DNA from: Limnovirga soli
GTDB lineage: Bacteria; Bacteroidota; Bacteroidia; Chitinophagales; Chitinophagaceae
DNA: 64,000 bases
Reading direction: 5' to 3'
NCBI RefSeq assembly: GCF_013106755.1
Contig: NZ_WHPF01000006.1
Coordinates: 248,001 to 312,000, forward strand
Below, one piece after another: positions 8,487 to 17,564 of the stretch (its first letter is position 1; the number at the start of each line of letters is the position of its first letter). A model generated the notes under the pieces. The model searched no databases, was not told where the DNA came from, and saw only the letters and a list, made by a program, of their open reading frames with translations. The translations under genes and the position numbers were made by a program.

Positions 8487-9356
8487 TTGAAAACCGGCTT
8501 TGTAAATATTTTTGGCAAACCCAACGCAGGAAAAAGCACTTTATTAAATGCTTTGCTGGGCGAGAAACTGGCTATTGTTTCGCATAAAGTACAAACTACC
8601 CGCCACCGCATCAAGGGTTTTTTAAACGAACCCGGCAAATACCAGGTTATTTTTTCTGATACGCCAGGCATTATTACCCCCCGTTATAAGCTGCAGGAGA
8701 AAATGATGCTCTCAGTAAAAAGTGCATTGGAAGATGCCGATGTAGCCATTTTACTGGCCGACGCCACCGAAGGACCCGAAGAAAACAACCTGCTGTTTAG
8801 TTCCTTAAAATTAAAAGTGCCCACTATTGTGGTGCTGAACAAAACCGATAAAATTGGCCTAAAAAGAATTACTGCTGCAGAAGAATTTTACCAGCAACAG
8901 CCCTATTGCAAAAAGCTAGTAACCATTTCAGCACTCGAAAAACAAAACCTGGATACATTATTACAGGCCATTTTAGCATTTTTACCCGAAGGCGAACCTT
9001 TTTACCCCGAAGACGACCTGACTGACCTTTCTACCAAATTTTTTGTGGGGGAAATGGTAAGGGAAAAAATCTATGAATTGTTTGGCGATGAAATTCCCTA
9101 CCACACCGCAGTAATTGTAAATGAGTTTAAAGAAAAAGACACATTAACCAAAATACAGGCCGATATTATAGTACAGCGTGAAAGCCAAAAAGGTATTTTA
9201 TTGGGCGAGGGCGGACAAATGATAAAAAAACTGGGCACCATGGCCCGTACAGATATAGAACAATTTTTACAGCAAAAAGTATTTCTGCAGCTATTTATAA
9301 AAGTTAAGCCCAAATGGAGGGATAATGATATGCAGCTGAAAGAATACGGTTATTAA
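8487..9356 (+). CDS. era: GTPase Era, 16S rRNA-binding ribosome assembly factor
   Basis: 289 residues. The N-terminal GTPase domain shows G1 GKPNAGKST (10-18), G3 DTPG (58-61) and G4 NKTD (118-121). The C-terminal KH domain carries GEGGQMIKKLG (GxxG loop) and ends VKPKWRDNDMQLKEYGY, a normal Era tail. Era binds the 3' end of 16S rRNA and helps 30S maturation. The start is a TTG codon: no ATG or GTG lies upstream before an in-frame TAA at 8448, and the family normally begins only a few residues before the G1 strand. der follows after 76 bp in the same direction, a likely operon of two ribosome-assembly GTPases. Confidence 0.96.
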   Translation: MKTGFVNIFGKPNAGKSTLLNALLGEKLAIVSHKVQTTRHRIKGFLNEPGKYQVIFSDTPGIITPRYKLQEKMMLSVKSALEDADVAILLADATEGPEENNLLFSSLKLKVPTIVVLNKTDKIGLKRITAAEEFYQQQPYCKKLVTISALEKQNLDTLLQAILAFLPEGEPFYPEDDLTDLSTKFFVGEMVREKIYELFGDEIPYHTAVIVNEFKEKDTLTKIQADIIVQRESQKGILLGEGGQMIKKLGTMARTDIEQFLQQKVFLQLFIKVKPKWRDNDMQLKEYGY

Positions 9357-9432
9357 TAAGCAGTACCTTTAGTACAGGCAGTATTAATAACCTTTGATCA
9401 CTTTATAAATTTCCCTTGCGGAGTTAACAGAT

Positions 9433-10752
9433 ATGAGTTTTACAGTAGCAATAGTAGGCAGGCCAAACGTGGGTAAAAGTACTTTATTCAACCGCTTGCT
9501 GGAACAACGCAAAGCCATTGTAGATGATATAAGTGGCGTAACAAGAGACCGCCAGTATGGAGTTACCGACTGGAATGGCAAAACCTTTAACGTAATTGAT
9601 ACCGGTGGTTTTGTACCTGATACAGAAGATATTTTTGAAACAGAAATTCGTAAACAGGTAAGAATCGCCATTGATGAAGCAGATGCTTTAATTTTTATGA
9701 CAGATGCCGCCATTGGTATTACAGAATTGGATGAAAGCATGGTTACCCTGCTGCGCCGTAGTGATAAGCCGGTTTACCTTGCCGTAAACAAAGTAGATAA
9801 TAACCAGCGTTTATTTGATGCATCAGAGTTTTACAGCATGGGGTTTGAACATATTTATTTTATCAGCAGTATGACGGGTAGCGGCACCGGCGAAATATTA
9901 GATGCCATTACCAGCCTGATACCAGAAATGGATAAACCTGAAGATGAAGAAACAAAGGAAGGTGCATTACCCAAATTTGCTATTATTGGTCAGCCGAATG
10001 TTGGTAAATCTTCCTTATTAAATGCCCTGATTGGCGAAGAGCGCACCATTGTAAGTAATATTGCCGGTACTACCAGGGACAGTATTCATACACATTATAA
10101 CCTGTTTAATAAAGAGTTTATTTTAATTGATACTGCAGGTTTAAGAAAAAAAACCAAGGAAAAAGAAGACCTGGAATTTTATTCTGTAATCCGTGCTATT
10201 CGCGCCATGGATGAAGCGGATGTATGTATTTTATTAATTGACGCCAGCAAAGGCATCACCGCACAGGATGTAAATATTTTTTCACTGGCTGCCAGAAAAG
10301 GAAAGGGCATTCTGGTATTGGTAAATAAATGGGACCTTGTTGAAAAAACTACCAATACCGCCCGTGATTATGAAAAACAGTTAAAAACAAAACTGGCACC
10401 ATTTACTGATGTGCCGGTAATTTTTATATCAGTAAAAGAAAAAACCAGGATTTTTAAAGTTATAGAAACGGCTTTGCAGGTGTACGATAGCCGCCATATA
10501 AAAATTACTACCAGCAAATTAAACGAGGTGATGTTAAAGGCAGTAGAAGCCTATCATGCACCTGTTGTTCGTGGGCATCCTTTAAAAATTAAATATGTAG
10601 TGCAATTGCCTACAGCAGTACCTTCCTTTGCTTTCTTTTGTAATTACCCCGAGGATGTAAAGCCTGCCTACCGCAATTACCTTGAAAACCAGTTGCGCAG
10701 CAACTTTGCATTAAGTGGTGTACCCATTCGTATTTTCTTTAGAAAGAAATAA
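9433..10752 (+). CDS. der: Double-domain GTPase Der (EngA), 50S subunit assembly
   Basis: 439 residues, normal length. Two tandem GTPase domains are visible. Domain 1 has GRPNVGKST (8-16), DTGG and NKVD. Domain 2 has GQPNVGKSS, DTAG and NKWD. They are followed by a KH-like C-terminal domain ending RIFFRKK. The acidic linker (DKPEDEETKEG) separates the G domains. Der acts in 50S ribosome maturation. It follows era closely and probably shares its transcript. A GC stem with a T run follows the stop. Confidence 0.97.
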   Translation: MSFTVAIVGRPNVGKSTLFNRLLEQRKAIVDDISGVTRDRQYGVTDWNGKTFNVIDTGGFVPDTEDIFETEIRKQVRIAIDEADALIFMTDAAIGITELDESMVTLLRRSDKPVYLAVNKVDNNQRLFDASEFYSMGFEHIYFISSMTGSGTGEILDAITSLIPEMDKPEDEETKEGALPKFAIIGQPNVGKSSLLNALIGEERTIVSNIAGTTRDSIHTHYNLFNKEFILIDTAGLRKKTKEKEDLEFYSVIRAIRAMDEADVCILLIDASKGITAQDVNIFSLAARKGKGILVLVNKWDLVEKTTNTARDYEKQLKTKLAPFTDVPVIFISVKEKTRIFKVIETALQVYDSRHIKITTSKLNEVMLKAVEAYHAPVVRGHPLKIKYVVQLPTAVPSFAFFCNYPEDVKPAYRNYLENQLRSNFALSGVPIRIFFRKK

Positions 10753-10776
10753 ATTGACATATCACAATTTACCAGC

Positions 10777-10809
10777 CCGGCGAATCATTTTGGTTTAGCC
10801 GGTTTTTTT
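10777..10809 (+). terminator. Probable terminator of the era-der operon
   Basis: CCGGC and GCCGG form a short stem with a 16-base loop, then seven Ts. The position, 25 bases after the der stop, fits. The stem is short, hence moderate confidence. Confidence 0.55.
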
Positions 10810-10817
10810 GTTGCTGC

Positions 10818-10870
10818 TCATGGGCAGGCGGATAGCAGTGGATACCCCGCTGAAGGGTTGTGCGTTTGGG
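10818..10870 (+). repeat. Degenerate GGATAGCAGTGGATA-type intergenic repeat
   Basis: The segment contains GGGCAGGCGGATAGCAG then TGGATACCCCGCTGAAGGG. It shares the GGATAGCAG(C/T)GGA..CCCGC core with the longer copy at 15158-15247. It is GC richer than its surroundings and shows no open frame. Confidence 0.45.
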
Positions 10871-10952
10871 CTGTGGCGGAGTAGTAATAGATAGCCGCAG
10901 CTACAGCTGCATGACACACTGCATTTGACTGCCCCTATAAATTAATTACAAA

Positions 10953-11705
10953 TTACATTACCAGATAATCGCCCTTGCTATTAACGGCTATAATGGGTAA
11001 TTTTTTCTCTTTTTGGAAAATATCAAAAGCCACTTTTAGCTGTGCGGCAAATTTTTGAACAGCAGGATTGTCTTTGGCAATTTTGTTTAAATATTCTACG
11101 CTTTCGGGGTTATTGTACCGCACCGGGAAAATATGCACAGGAATAAAATCCTGTCCGCTGCTGCGGGCACCTGCTGCCAATAAATATACTTCTTCAATCT
11201 GTGTATCGGTAATGGGGATGCAGCCTACCGTAACACAACTACCATGAATATAAATGCCGCTACCGGGCCTGAGGGAATCGCTGAGTATTTTATCGCTTTC
11301 GTTAGGATAATTCAGTTTGAGAGACAGATGGAAATCGCTGCGTGGATTAAATTCATTTATATAGTAAAAGCCTTCGGGCACCTGGTAATCGCCTTCCATA
11401 CGTTTTGGCCCCAAAGTGCCTGCCAAAGCGCATACTTTATAGGTTTTAAATAATTTATATTCTTCTTTATCGCCATTACGCACCCATACTTCCAGCTGGC
11501 TATCATATTTAAAAGACCGTAGGTACATTTGTTTGGGAGGCCATTGCAATCCGGCTTTTTCAAATTGCTTTTGAAGTGTATCCTGTTTGGTTTTTATAGC
11601 CATTGATACATTTGGGTAACTGCGCTGCATATCTAAAAAAGAATTTTGCGCCATTCCCAAAAAGCTTAATAAAACAACCAATACCAGTAAACCCATTTTT
11701 TTCAT
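10953..11705 (-). CDS. L,D-transpeptidase-family protein (YafK/YkuD-like)
   Basis: 250 residues from the Met that begins a good signal peptide (MKKMGLLVLVVLLSFLGMAQ); a Met six codons upstream is less likely. The YkuD-type catalytic motif is seen as HGSCVTVGCIPIT, with the nucleophile the Cys of GCIPIT and the His of IHGS about nine residues before it. This is the arrangement of the YafK (DpaA) branch, some of which hydrolyse rather than form meso-DAP links between peptidoglycan and lipoprotein. It therefore probably acts on peptidoglycan in the periplasm. It is convergent with der and transcribed alone. Confidence 0.88.
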   Translation of the reverse strand: MKKMGLLVLVVLLSFLGMAQNSFLDMQRSYPNVSMAIKTKQDTLQKQFEKAGLQWPPKQMYLRSFKYDSQLEVWVRNGDKEEYKLFKTYKVCALAGTLGPKRMEGDYQVPEGFYYINEFNPRSDFHLSLKLNYPNESDKILSDSLRPGSGIYIHGSCVTVGCIPITDTQIEEVYLLAAGARSSGQDFIPVHIFPVRYNNPESVEYLNKIAKDNPAVQKFAAQLKVAFDIFQKEKKLPIIAVNSKGDYLVM

Positions 11706-11809
11706 GGTGGCGAAATTATTCAATTAAATGTTTCTCCCTAAAAAATTAACTACAAACTTGTATACACCCTACTATAACGGCAATAAACGTATAAAAATAT
11801 AAAAGCCAC

Positions 11810-11833
11810 CGGTTATTATACCAATGGCTTTTA
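11810..11833 (-). terminator. Terminator of hppD
   Basis: TAAAAGCCA and TGGCTTTTA form the outer stem, with an inner GGT/ACC. On the minus strand a T-rich stretch follows. It starts 17 bases after the hppD stop. Confidence 0.75.
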
Positions 11834-11850
11834 CTTTGATACAAATTTTA

Positions 11851-12981
11851 TTAAAGATTGCCCCTTAATGCCTGCTCCCTTTCAATGGCCTCAAACAAGG
11901 CTTTAAAATTGCCCTTTCCAAAACTTTTAGCACCCTTACGCTGAATAATTTCAAAAAACAAGGTAGGCCTGTCCTCTACCGGTTTGGTAAAAATTTGCAG
12001 CAGGTATCCTTCATTATCCCTGTCTACCAAAACCCCCAATTCTTTTAGAGCGGCAATATCTTCGTCTATATGCCCTACTCTTTCAATCAATTCATCATAA
12101 TAAGTAGTTGGTACTTTTAAAAACTCAATACCGCGGCTTTCCAGGGCAGTTACCGTTTCAATAATATTATCGGTAGCCAATGCCACATGCTGGCAACCCT
12201 CGCCATCATAATAATCAAGGTATTCTTCTACCTGAGATTTCTTTTTACCCTCTGCCGGTTCGTTTATGGGGAACTTTACAAAGCCGCTTCCGGCGCTCAT
12301 TACCTTGCTCATCAGTGCAGAATATTCTGTAGAAATATCCTTATCATCAAAACTTAGGATATTGGTAAACCCCATCACCTGTTCATAAAAGCCCACCCAT
12401 TTATTCATTTGGTTCCAGCCTACATTACCCACACAATGGTCAACATATAATAAACCGGTGGAGGATGGATTATAATTTGAGGTCCATTCCCGATACCCCG
12501 GTAAAAAAACACCATTGTAATTACCGCGTTCAACAAAAATATGCACGGTATCACCATAAGTATGTATACCACTTACCACAACAGTTCCATTGTCATCTTG
12601 CATGGTAACAGGCTCCATATAACTTATTGCGCCGCGGGCCGTAGTTTCCTGCCAGGCACTGGTAGCATCATCAACCCTTAGTGCCAGCACTTTAACACCA
12701 TCTCCATGTTTATAAACATGATCAGCTATCAAATTACCCGCCCTTAATGGTGTGGTAAATACAAAAGTTAATTTGTGTTGGCGTACTGCATAACTGGCAC
12801 GGTCTTTAACACCCGTTTCCGGCCCCGCATAGGCAAGGCTTTGAAAACCAAAAGCTGTTTTATAAAAATGGGCCGCCTGTTTGGCGTTGCCAACATAAAA
12901 CTCTACATAATCGGTACCCTGCAATGGAAGAAAATCATGGGTATTACGCTCCTCTTGTATAATTGATACGGCATGTTGCAT
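11851..12981 (-). CDS. hppD: 4-hydroxyphenylpyruvate dioxygenase
   Basis: 376 residues from the ATG at 12981 (MQHAVSIIQ). The frame runs further upstream, but that stretch contains a copy of the dispersed intergenic element, so the longer start is rejected. The protein has the two-domain vicinal oxygen chelate fold. The likely Fe(II) ligands are the His in LYVDHCVGNV, the His in GCQHVALATDN and the Glu in LFFEIIQRKG. The enzyme converts 4-hydroxyphenylpyruvate to homogentisate in tyrosine degradation. Homogentisate dioxygenase and fumarylacetoacetase are not nearby. Confidence 0.96.
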   Translation of the reverse strand: MQHAVSIIQEERNTHDFLPLQGTDYVEFYVGNAKQAAHFYKTAFGFQSLAYAGPETGVKDRASYAVRQHKLTFVFTTPLRAGNLIADHVYKHGDGVKVLALRVDDATSAWQETTARGAISYMEPVTMQDDNGTVVVSGIHTYGDTVHIFVERGNYNGVFLPGYREWTSNYNPSSTGLLYVDHCVGNVGWNQMNKWVGFYEQVMGFTNILSFDDKDISTEYSALMSKVMSAGSGFVKFPINEPAEGKKKSQVEEYLDYYDGEGCQHVALATDNIIETVTALESRGIEFLKVPTTYYDELIERVGHIDEDIAALKELGVLVDRDNEGYLLQIFTKPVEDRPTLFFEIIQRKGAKSFGKGNFKALFEAIEREQALRGNL

Positions 12982-13002
12982 ATAAATAGTATTTTTTTTG
13001 AA

Positions 13003-13050
13003 CCAAACGATTAAACAATACCTGGCTTTACTTGCGTCGCACTCTTGTAC
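13003..13050 (-). repeat. 48-bp dispersed element
   Basis: On the minus strand: GTACAAGAGTGCGACGCAAG, TAAAGCC, a 15-bp spacer and a degenerate GTTTGG end. It lies 21 bp upstream of the hppD start. Confidence 0.9.
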
Positions 13051-13191
13051 TTTAGCACAACATGCAGCAAAAAGCAGGGAAATAAAAGTTAAAAACACGT
13101 TTAGATGCTTTCTAAACGCTTTATGATTTAAATGAAAAAATTAAGAATACACAATACTTAAACTAATTGGAAAACCAATATCAGCAAGAGC

Positions 13192-13368
13192 TTAGTGAGA
13201 TAACATAGCCAGCGCTTCCATCAACAAAGAATAGTTGATACGCTTATCATTAAACACTTTATGGGGATAATCAGGATGCATAGAAGAACAAAAATATAAA
13301 ATTCCGCTATCAAATGCGGTACAGAATTTATCTTCGCTGCTTATACTCCAGTTTATGAAAGTTGGCAT
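13192..13368 (-). CDS. Possible 58-aa small protein, unknown
   Basis: A 58-residue frame in the 370-bp gap between hppD and purK, overlapping the purK start by 14 bp on the opposite strand. The composition is protein-like and partly charged (SSEDKFCTAF, MHPDYPHKVFNDKRINYSLL), with no repeat in it. An internal Met at residue 30 would give 29 residues. I do not recognise it and it has no visible promoter. It may be chance, or the remnant of a larger gene. Confidence 0.3.
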   Translation of the reverse strand: MPTFINWSISSEDKFCTAFDSGILYFCSSMHPDYPHKVFNDKRINYSLLMEALAMLSH

Positions 13369-14473
13369 ACTTGGTGGCGGACAGTTAGGAAGAATGTTAT
13401 TACAGGCAGCTGCAAATTATGTAGTTGAGACTTATGTGCTTGAAAACGATGACCAATGCCCTGCAGCACATCTTTGCCATCACTTTGTAAAAGGTAATAT
13501 TACTGATTTTGAAACCGTATACAATTTCGGGAAAGGATTAGACGCCATAACCATTGAAATAGAAGCAGTGAATATAGACGCACTGGAAAAACTGGAAAAT
13601 GAAGGCGTAAAAGTGTACCCAAAACCAGCCGCCATACGCATTATAAAGAATAAAATACACCAGAAAGAGTTTTATAAAACCAACGAAATTCCCTCTCCTG
13701 CTTTTGTAATTACGCAAAACCAGCAACAATTACAGCAGCAAACTCATTTTTTACCCGCTGTACATAAACTGGCCGAAGGTGGTTATGATGGTAAAGGGGT
13801 TCAAATTATTAAAGCAGCAGCGGATATTGAAAAGGGCTTCGATGCCCCTTCGGTGCTGGAAAAAATGGTACGCATTAAAAAAGAAATTGCCATGATTGTG
13901 GCCATGAACGATAAGGGCGATATACGTTTTTTCCCCACAGCCGAAATGGTTTTCGATCCGGTTTTAAATTTATTGGATTACCAAATTAGTCCGGCACAAT
14001 TACCCCAACAAGCCACGTGGAAAGCCGAAGCCATTGCCATTAAACTGGTAAAAGCATTAAACAGTCCGGGTTTATTTGCCATAGAAATGTTTTTAGACGA
14101 AAACAATGATATTCTGGTAAACGAAACCGCACCGCGAGTGCATAATAGCGGCCACCACACCATTGAAGCCAATTATTGCAGCCAGTACGATATGCTTTGG
14201 CGCATAATGCTCAATTATCCATTGGGGAATACGGATGCTATTTTGCCTGCATCTATTGTAAACTTAATTGGCGCCGCCAATTATACCGGTGAAGCCATTT
14301 ATGATGGATTAGATGAGGTATTAAAAATGGACAATGTTTTTGTGCATTTGTATGGCAAAAAACAAACCAAACCGGGCAGAAAAATGGGCCATGTAACCAT
14401 TATCAGCAAAGACATTCAAGACCTTACCTATAAGGCCAATAAAATAAAACATACACTTAAAGTAATAGCATAA
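13355..14473 (+). CDS. purK: 5-(carboxyamino)imidazole ribonucleotide synthase
   Basis: 372 residues, usual length. It begins directly with the Rossmann-like pre-ATP-grasp strand [19 protein letters not shown]. The ATP-grasp core follows, with EGGYDGKGV and, later, the metal-binding region [29 protein letters not shown]. PurK carboxylates AIR to N5-CAIR using ATP and bicarbonate in de novo purine synthesis. purE follows 37 bp downstream in the same direction, the normal functional pair. Confidence 0.97.
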   Translation: MKVGILGGGQLGRMLLQAAANYVVETYVLENDDQCPAAHLCHHFVKGNITDFETVYNFGKGLDAITIEIEAVNIDALEKLENEGVKVYPKPAAIRIIKNKIHQKEFYKTNEIPSPAFVITQNQQQLQQQTHFLPAVHKLAEGGYDGKGVQIIKAAADIEKGFDAPSVLEKMVRIKKEIAMIVAMNDKGDIRFFPTAEMVFDPVLNLLDYQISPAQLPQQATWKAEAIAIKLVKALNSPGLFAIEMFLDENNDILVNETAPRVHNSGHHTIEANYCSQYDMLWRIMLNYPLGNTDAILPASIVNLIGAANYTGEAIYDGLDEVLKMDNVFVHLYGKKQTKPGRKMGHVTIISKDIQDLTYKANKIKHTLKVIA

Positions 14474-14510
14474 CAACAACTATCTAACGGCTACTGTTAA
14501 AACAACACAT

Positions 14511-15041
14511 ATGAACGAAGTACAAAACACAAAACCAATAGTAGGTATTATCATGGGCAGCGATAGCGATTTACCCATCATGCAGGCAGCAGCAGATGTA
14601 CTTACCGGTTTTGGAATTTCCTTTGAATTAACAGTAGTTTCGGCCCACCGTACACCTTTGCGTATGGTACAGTATGCCAATTCAGCCAAAAAAAGAGGCC
14701 TGAAAATAATCATTGCCGGGGCCGGCGGTGCAGCACATTTGCCGGGTATGGTTGCTTCCATCACCAGCTTACCTGTAATTGGCGTACCTATAAAATCTTC
14801 CAACTCCATCGATGGGTGGGATTCTGTATTATCCATACTGCAAATGCCCAATGGCATTCCTGTTGCCACAGTTGCCTTAAATGGCGCCAAAAATGCCGGT
14901 ATACTGGCCGCCAGTTTTATTGGAGCTTTCGACGATACAATTGGCAAGAAAGTAGAAGCTTTTAAACAAACACTTGAAAACGAAGTGTTGGCAAAAGTGA
15001 GTAAATTAAAAACCGATGGCTGGCAAAACCAGTTCGATTAA
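14511..15041 (+). CDS. purE: N5-CAIR mutase, class I
   Basis: 176 residues. The class I PurE signatures are clear: [37 protein letters not shown], and GVPIKS followed by [12 protein letters not shown]. The enzyme moves the carboxylate of N5-CAIR to give CAIR and works directly after PurK, whose gene precedes it in the same operon. The ATG at 14511 gives a nine-residue lead before the first strand. Confidence 0.97.
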   Translation: MNEVQNTKPIVGIIMGSDSDLPIMQAAADVLTGFGISFELTVVSAHRTPLRMVQYANSAKKRGLKIIIAGAGGAAHLPGMVASITSLPVIGVPIKSSNSIDGWDSVLSILQMPNGIPVATVALNGAKNAGILAASFIGAFDDTIGKKVEAFKQTLENEVLAKVSKLKTDGWQNQFD

Positions 15042-15060
15042 ATCATTTGGTGTTTTGGGG

Positions 15061-15108
15061 CCAGGTGATGGTACTTGTAGCAGCTTTACTTGCGTCGCAC
15101 ACTTGTAC
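15061..15108 (-). repeat. 48-bp dispersed element
   Basis: The core is intact on the minus strand (GTACAAGTGTGCGACGCAAG, TAAAGC), with a 16-bp spacer and an ACCTGG end. It lies 19 bp after the purE stop. Confidence 0.9.
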
Positions 15109-15157
15109 CGCAGTATCATGTTGCAGCAATAAACAGCCTTAAACAATACCTGTATTA

Positions 15158-15247
15158 TGCGTGAGGGATAGCAGCGGAAAGCCCGCAGCCATGAGGCCAC
15201 GAATGGCGAGGACTTGCAGCGAATAGCCCGGCCCATAGGGCACGCCA
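15158..15247 (+). repeat. GCGTGAGGGATAGCAGCGG-type intergenic repeat
   Basis: A GC-rich segment starts GCGTGAGGGATAGCAGCGG and ends AGCGAATAGCCCGGCCC followed by AGGGCACGCC; the ends GCGTG and CACGC pair. Inside it are two related AGCGgAwAGCCCG units. Similar segments are, to my recollection, scattered between genes in many Bacteroidota genomes, without established function. A shorter relative lies at 10818-10870. Confidence 0.65.
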
Positions 15248-15274
15248 TTATTTTTAATAAAAATCTATCCAAAT

Positions 15275-15916
15275 ATGAAATATTTAGTATTGCTGTTGCT
15301 GGTAATATTTTGCTCGTTTTGCGCAAATGCTCAGTCGGTAAAAGACTCTGCTAAAATTTTAAAAATGCAGGCGCCAGATAGTTTTCAGGTTCAGTTTAAT
15401 ACCACACAAGGTGCATTTATTTTAGAAGTATATAAAGCCTGGAGCCCAAAGGCAGCCGACAGACTTTTTCAACTGGTACAAACAGGACAATACCAAGGGA
15501 ATTATGTGTTTAGGGCTACAGATAAATATGTGCAGTTTGGTATTGGCCAGCGAAAAGATTTTAATGGATTCTGGGAGAAACATGGCATTACTGATGAGCC
15601 TGTTTTACATAGCAATATGGATAGTATAGTTTCTTTTGCGACTGGCGGCGCAAATAACCGAACAGCGCAAATATTTATAAACATGCAAAACAACACCAAA
15701 CTGGATACCATCTCATTCAGAGGCGTGAAGGGTTTTCCGCCGGTAGGTAAAATAATTGCAGGCATGGAAAATATTAGAAAATTCAACAAACAATATGGAG
15801 ATGAAATTGCTTTTAAACACCAGGATTCCATTTTGGCAAAAGGCAATGAATATCTGATAAAAAATTTTCCCGGGTTGGACATTATAACCGATGCTATTAT
15901 TTTAAAAAAGCCCTGA
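15275..15916 (+). CDS. Cyclophilin-type peptidyl-prolyl isomerase, secreted
   Basis: 213 residues. The signal peptide (1-20) ends CANAQ. Residues about 40-190 are a cyclophilin domain. FNTTQGAFILEVYKAWSPKAADRLFQLVQTG is the classic opening (split here by strands), followed by YQGNYVFRATDKYVQFG in place of the usual YdgtiFHRVi..FMiQgG. The catalytic Arg is probably that of FRATDK, but the following segments are more diverged than in typical PpiA. It is likely a periplasmic proline isomerase, with activity less certain because of this divergence. Confidence 0.85.
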   Translation: MKYLVLLLLVIFCSFCANAQSVKDSAKILKMQAPDSFQVQFNTTQGAFILEVYKAWSPKAADRLFQLVQTGQYQGNYVFRATDKYVQFGIGQRKDFNGFWEKHGITDEPVLHSNMDSIVSFATGGANNRTAQIFINMQNNTKLDTISFRGVKGFPPVGKIIAGMENIRKFNKQYGDEIAFKHQDSILAKGNEYLIKNFPGLDIITDAIILKKP

Positions 15917-16148
15917 TTTTTATTATGAATTAAGTCGCTTACACAATCCAGAAATACTATCCCGGCGAATCCCAAAAATCATATTATATTTTTTGCCAAT
16001 ACCATTTATTTCTCCCATTTCTGCTTTTTAGCATCGGCTCAGTGGCAGTTATTGTCATTTCAGTAATATTCTTTACCCATTCAGCGTAGCTTAACATTGG
16101 GTTTAGGAGTTATAGTATATTTTTACTTTACTCAATAATAACAACAAT

Positions 16149-17300
16149 ATGAAAAGAATATTTACTAAAATAAGGTTAGCAAAAGTTTCAAAAAGTAAAA
16201 TTACCTATATCCTTTTTTCATTTTCCCTAATTACAGCAGGGCTTGTAAGTTTATCAAATACCAGTGGGCCTGCGCTGGCAAGTAATCTTGTAACAGGGGC
16301 ACCGTTTAACAGTGGCAATACCTGTTCTAAAAGCGGTTGCCATAGCGGCGGTAGCTTTGGTGGTGCAATTGTAACAGAATTGGTAGATGCATCCAGCAAT
16401 GTGGTTACTTCTTATAGCCCGGGTGCCAGTTATACATTTAGAATTACATTTAGTAAAACCTCTGGTACACCACAATATGGTTTTCAGGTTACAGCTGCCA
16501 CCACCGCAAATGTAAATGTAAACAAATGGGGTACTTTACCTGCAGGAACACACAACAAGCTTTCATCCTCTCATAATTATGTTGAACAATCAAAACGTTT
16601 AACTACCAATGTAATATCTATTCCCTGGACAGCGCCTACTGCAGGCACCGGTTCTGTAAAATTTTATACTGCTGGCAATCTGGTAAATGCCAATGGCAAT
16701 GAATCAGGTGATCAGCCGGTTAGTACCAACCTAACTGTTACAGAAACTGTATTACCGGTTAAATTATTATATTTTAATGGTAGTATTGTCAACGGAAAAG
16801 CTACCCTTAAATGGGCCACTGCACAGGAAATTAATAACAAAGAATTTATTCTGGAAAAAAGCAGCAATGGAGTAGATTACTCTACCATTGCTACCATTGC
16901 AGGCAAAGGCGTAAACAATAATGGTGCTTCTTATAGCTTTACCGATGTTTCGTTTGCCAATAAAGGCTTATACAGGTTAAAACAAATTGACCTCGACGGT
17001 AAAACAAGTGTATTTAGCGTTGTGGAACTTAAAAATGCTGTTGCAGGAGATTACAAAATTACCATGTATGCACATGCAGGCAGTTCTTCTATCATGTTCT
17101 ATAATGGTTTACAAAGTCAAAAAATCAATATTAGGGTTGCTGATTTAAGCGGAAAGCAATTATACAATTATAACGCTACTGCCAACAATGGAGAAAATAT
17201 TATTCAGTTGCCTTCTAATATTTCAAAAGGTATTATGCTTATTACCATTACCACAGAAGATGGTATTAGAACCAATGCTAAAATTGGCATAATGAATTAA
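16149..17300 (+). CDS. Secreted Reeler/choice-of-anchor-V-like protein with CxxxCH motif
   Basis: 383 residues. An N-terminal hydrophobic segment (about 19-40) acts as signal or anchor. Residues about 45-195 form a Reeler-like domain of the 'choice-of-anchor V' type, opening with GAPFNSGNTCSKSGCHSGG. The two Cys and the His (CSKSGCH) resemble a haem c site with one extra residue. Residues about 200-290 (LPVKLLYFNG, then LKWATAQEINNKEFILEKSS) are the Ig-like segment usual before T9SS tails. The last about 80 residues are a diverged C-terminal domain. The next gene is a paralogue lacking the middle Ig-like segment. Confidence 0.7.
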   Translation: MKRIFTKIRLAKVSKSKITYILFSFSLITAGLVSLSNTSGPALASNLVTGAPFNSGNTCSKSGCHSGGSFGGAIVTELVDASSNVVTSYSPGASYTFRITFSKTSGTPQYGFQVTAATTANVNVNKWGTLPAGTHNKLSSSHNYVEQSKRLTTNVISIPWTAPTAGTGSVKFYTAGNLVNANGNESGDQPVSTNLTVTETVLPVKLLYFNGSIVNGKATLKWATAQEINNKEFILEKSSNGVDYSTIATIAGKGVNNNGASYSFTDVSFANKGLYRLKQIDLDGKTSVFSVVELKNAVAGDYKITMYAHAGSSSIMFYNGLQSQKINIRVADLSGKQLYNYNATANNGENIIQLPSNISKGIMLITITTEDGIRTNAKIGIMN

Positions 17301-17336
17301 GAAAATAAATATTTAAAATTTAATATAACTACCATT

Positions 17337-17382
17337 AAACTAAAAGCTTGCTTTTATATCTCACCGAGCAAGCTTTTAGTTT
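17337..17382 (+). terminator. Strong bidirectional-looking terminator
   Basis: AAACTAAAAGCTTGCT and AGCAAGCTTTTAGTTT form a perfect 16-bp stem with a 14-base loop, 37 bases after the preceding stop. Confidence 0.85.
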
Positions 17383-17564
17383 AATATCCTGAGAAAATTA
17401 CCAGCACTACAATTTCAATTCCTTAAATTTTTTATTTCTTACCGGGTAATGTAGTTGTTTAATTACTAACAACTGCGTTGCATTAAAGCATATTGCTTTA
17501 TCGGTAATTGCGTGTTTACACGTAACTGTAGTCTATTTTTTCTCATCATAAAAACCAAACAAAC

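Noticed and set aside
12982-13098. Longer N-terminus of the hppD product
   Set aside because: The extension contains a copy of the 48-bp intergenic element and has no homology to the dioxygenase family.
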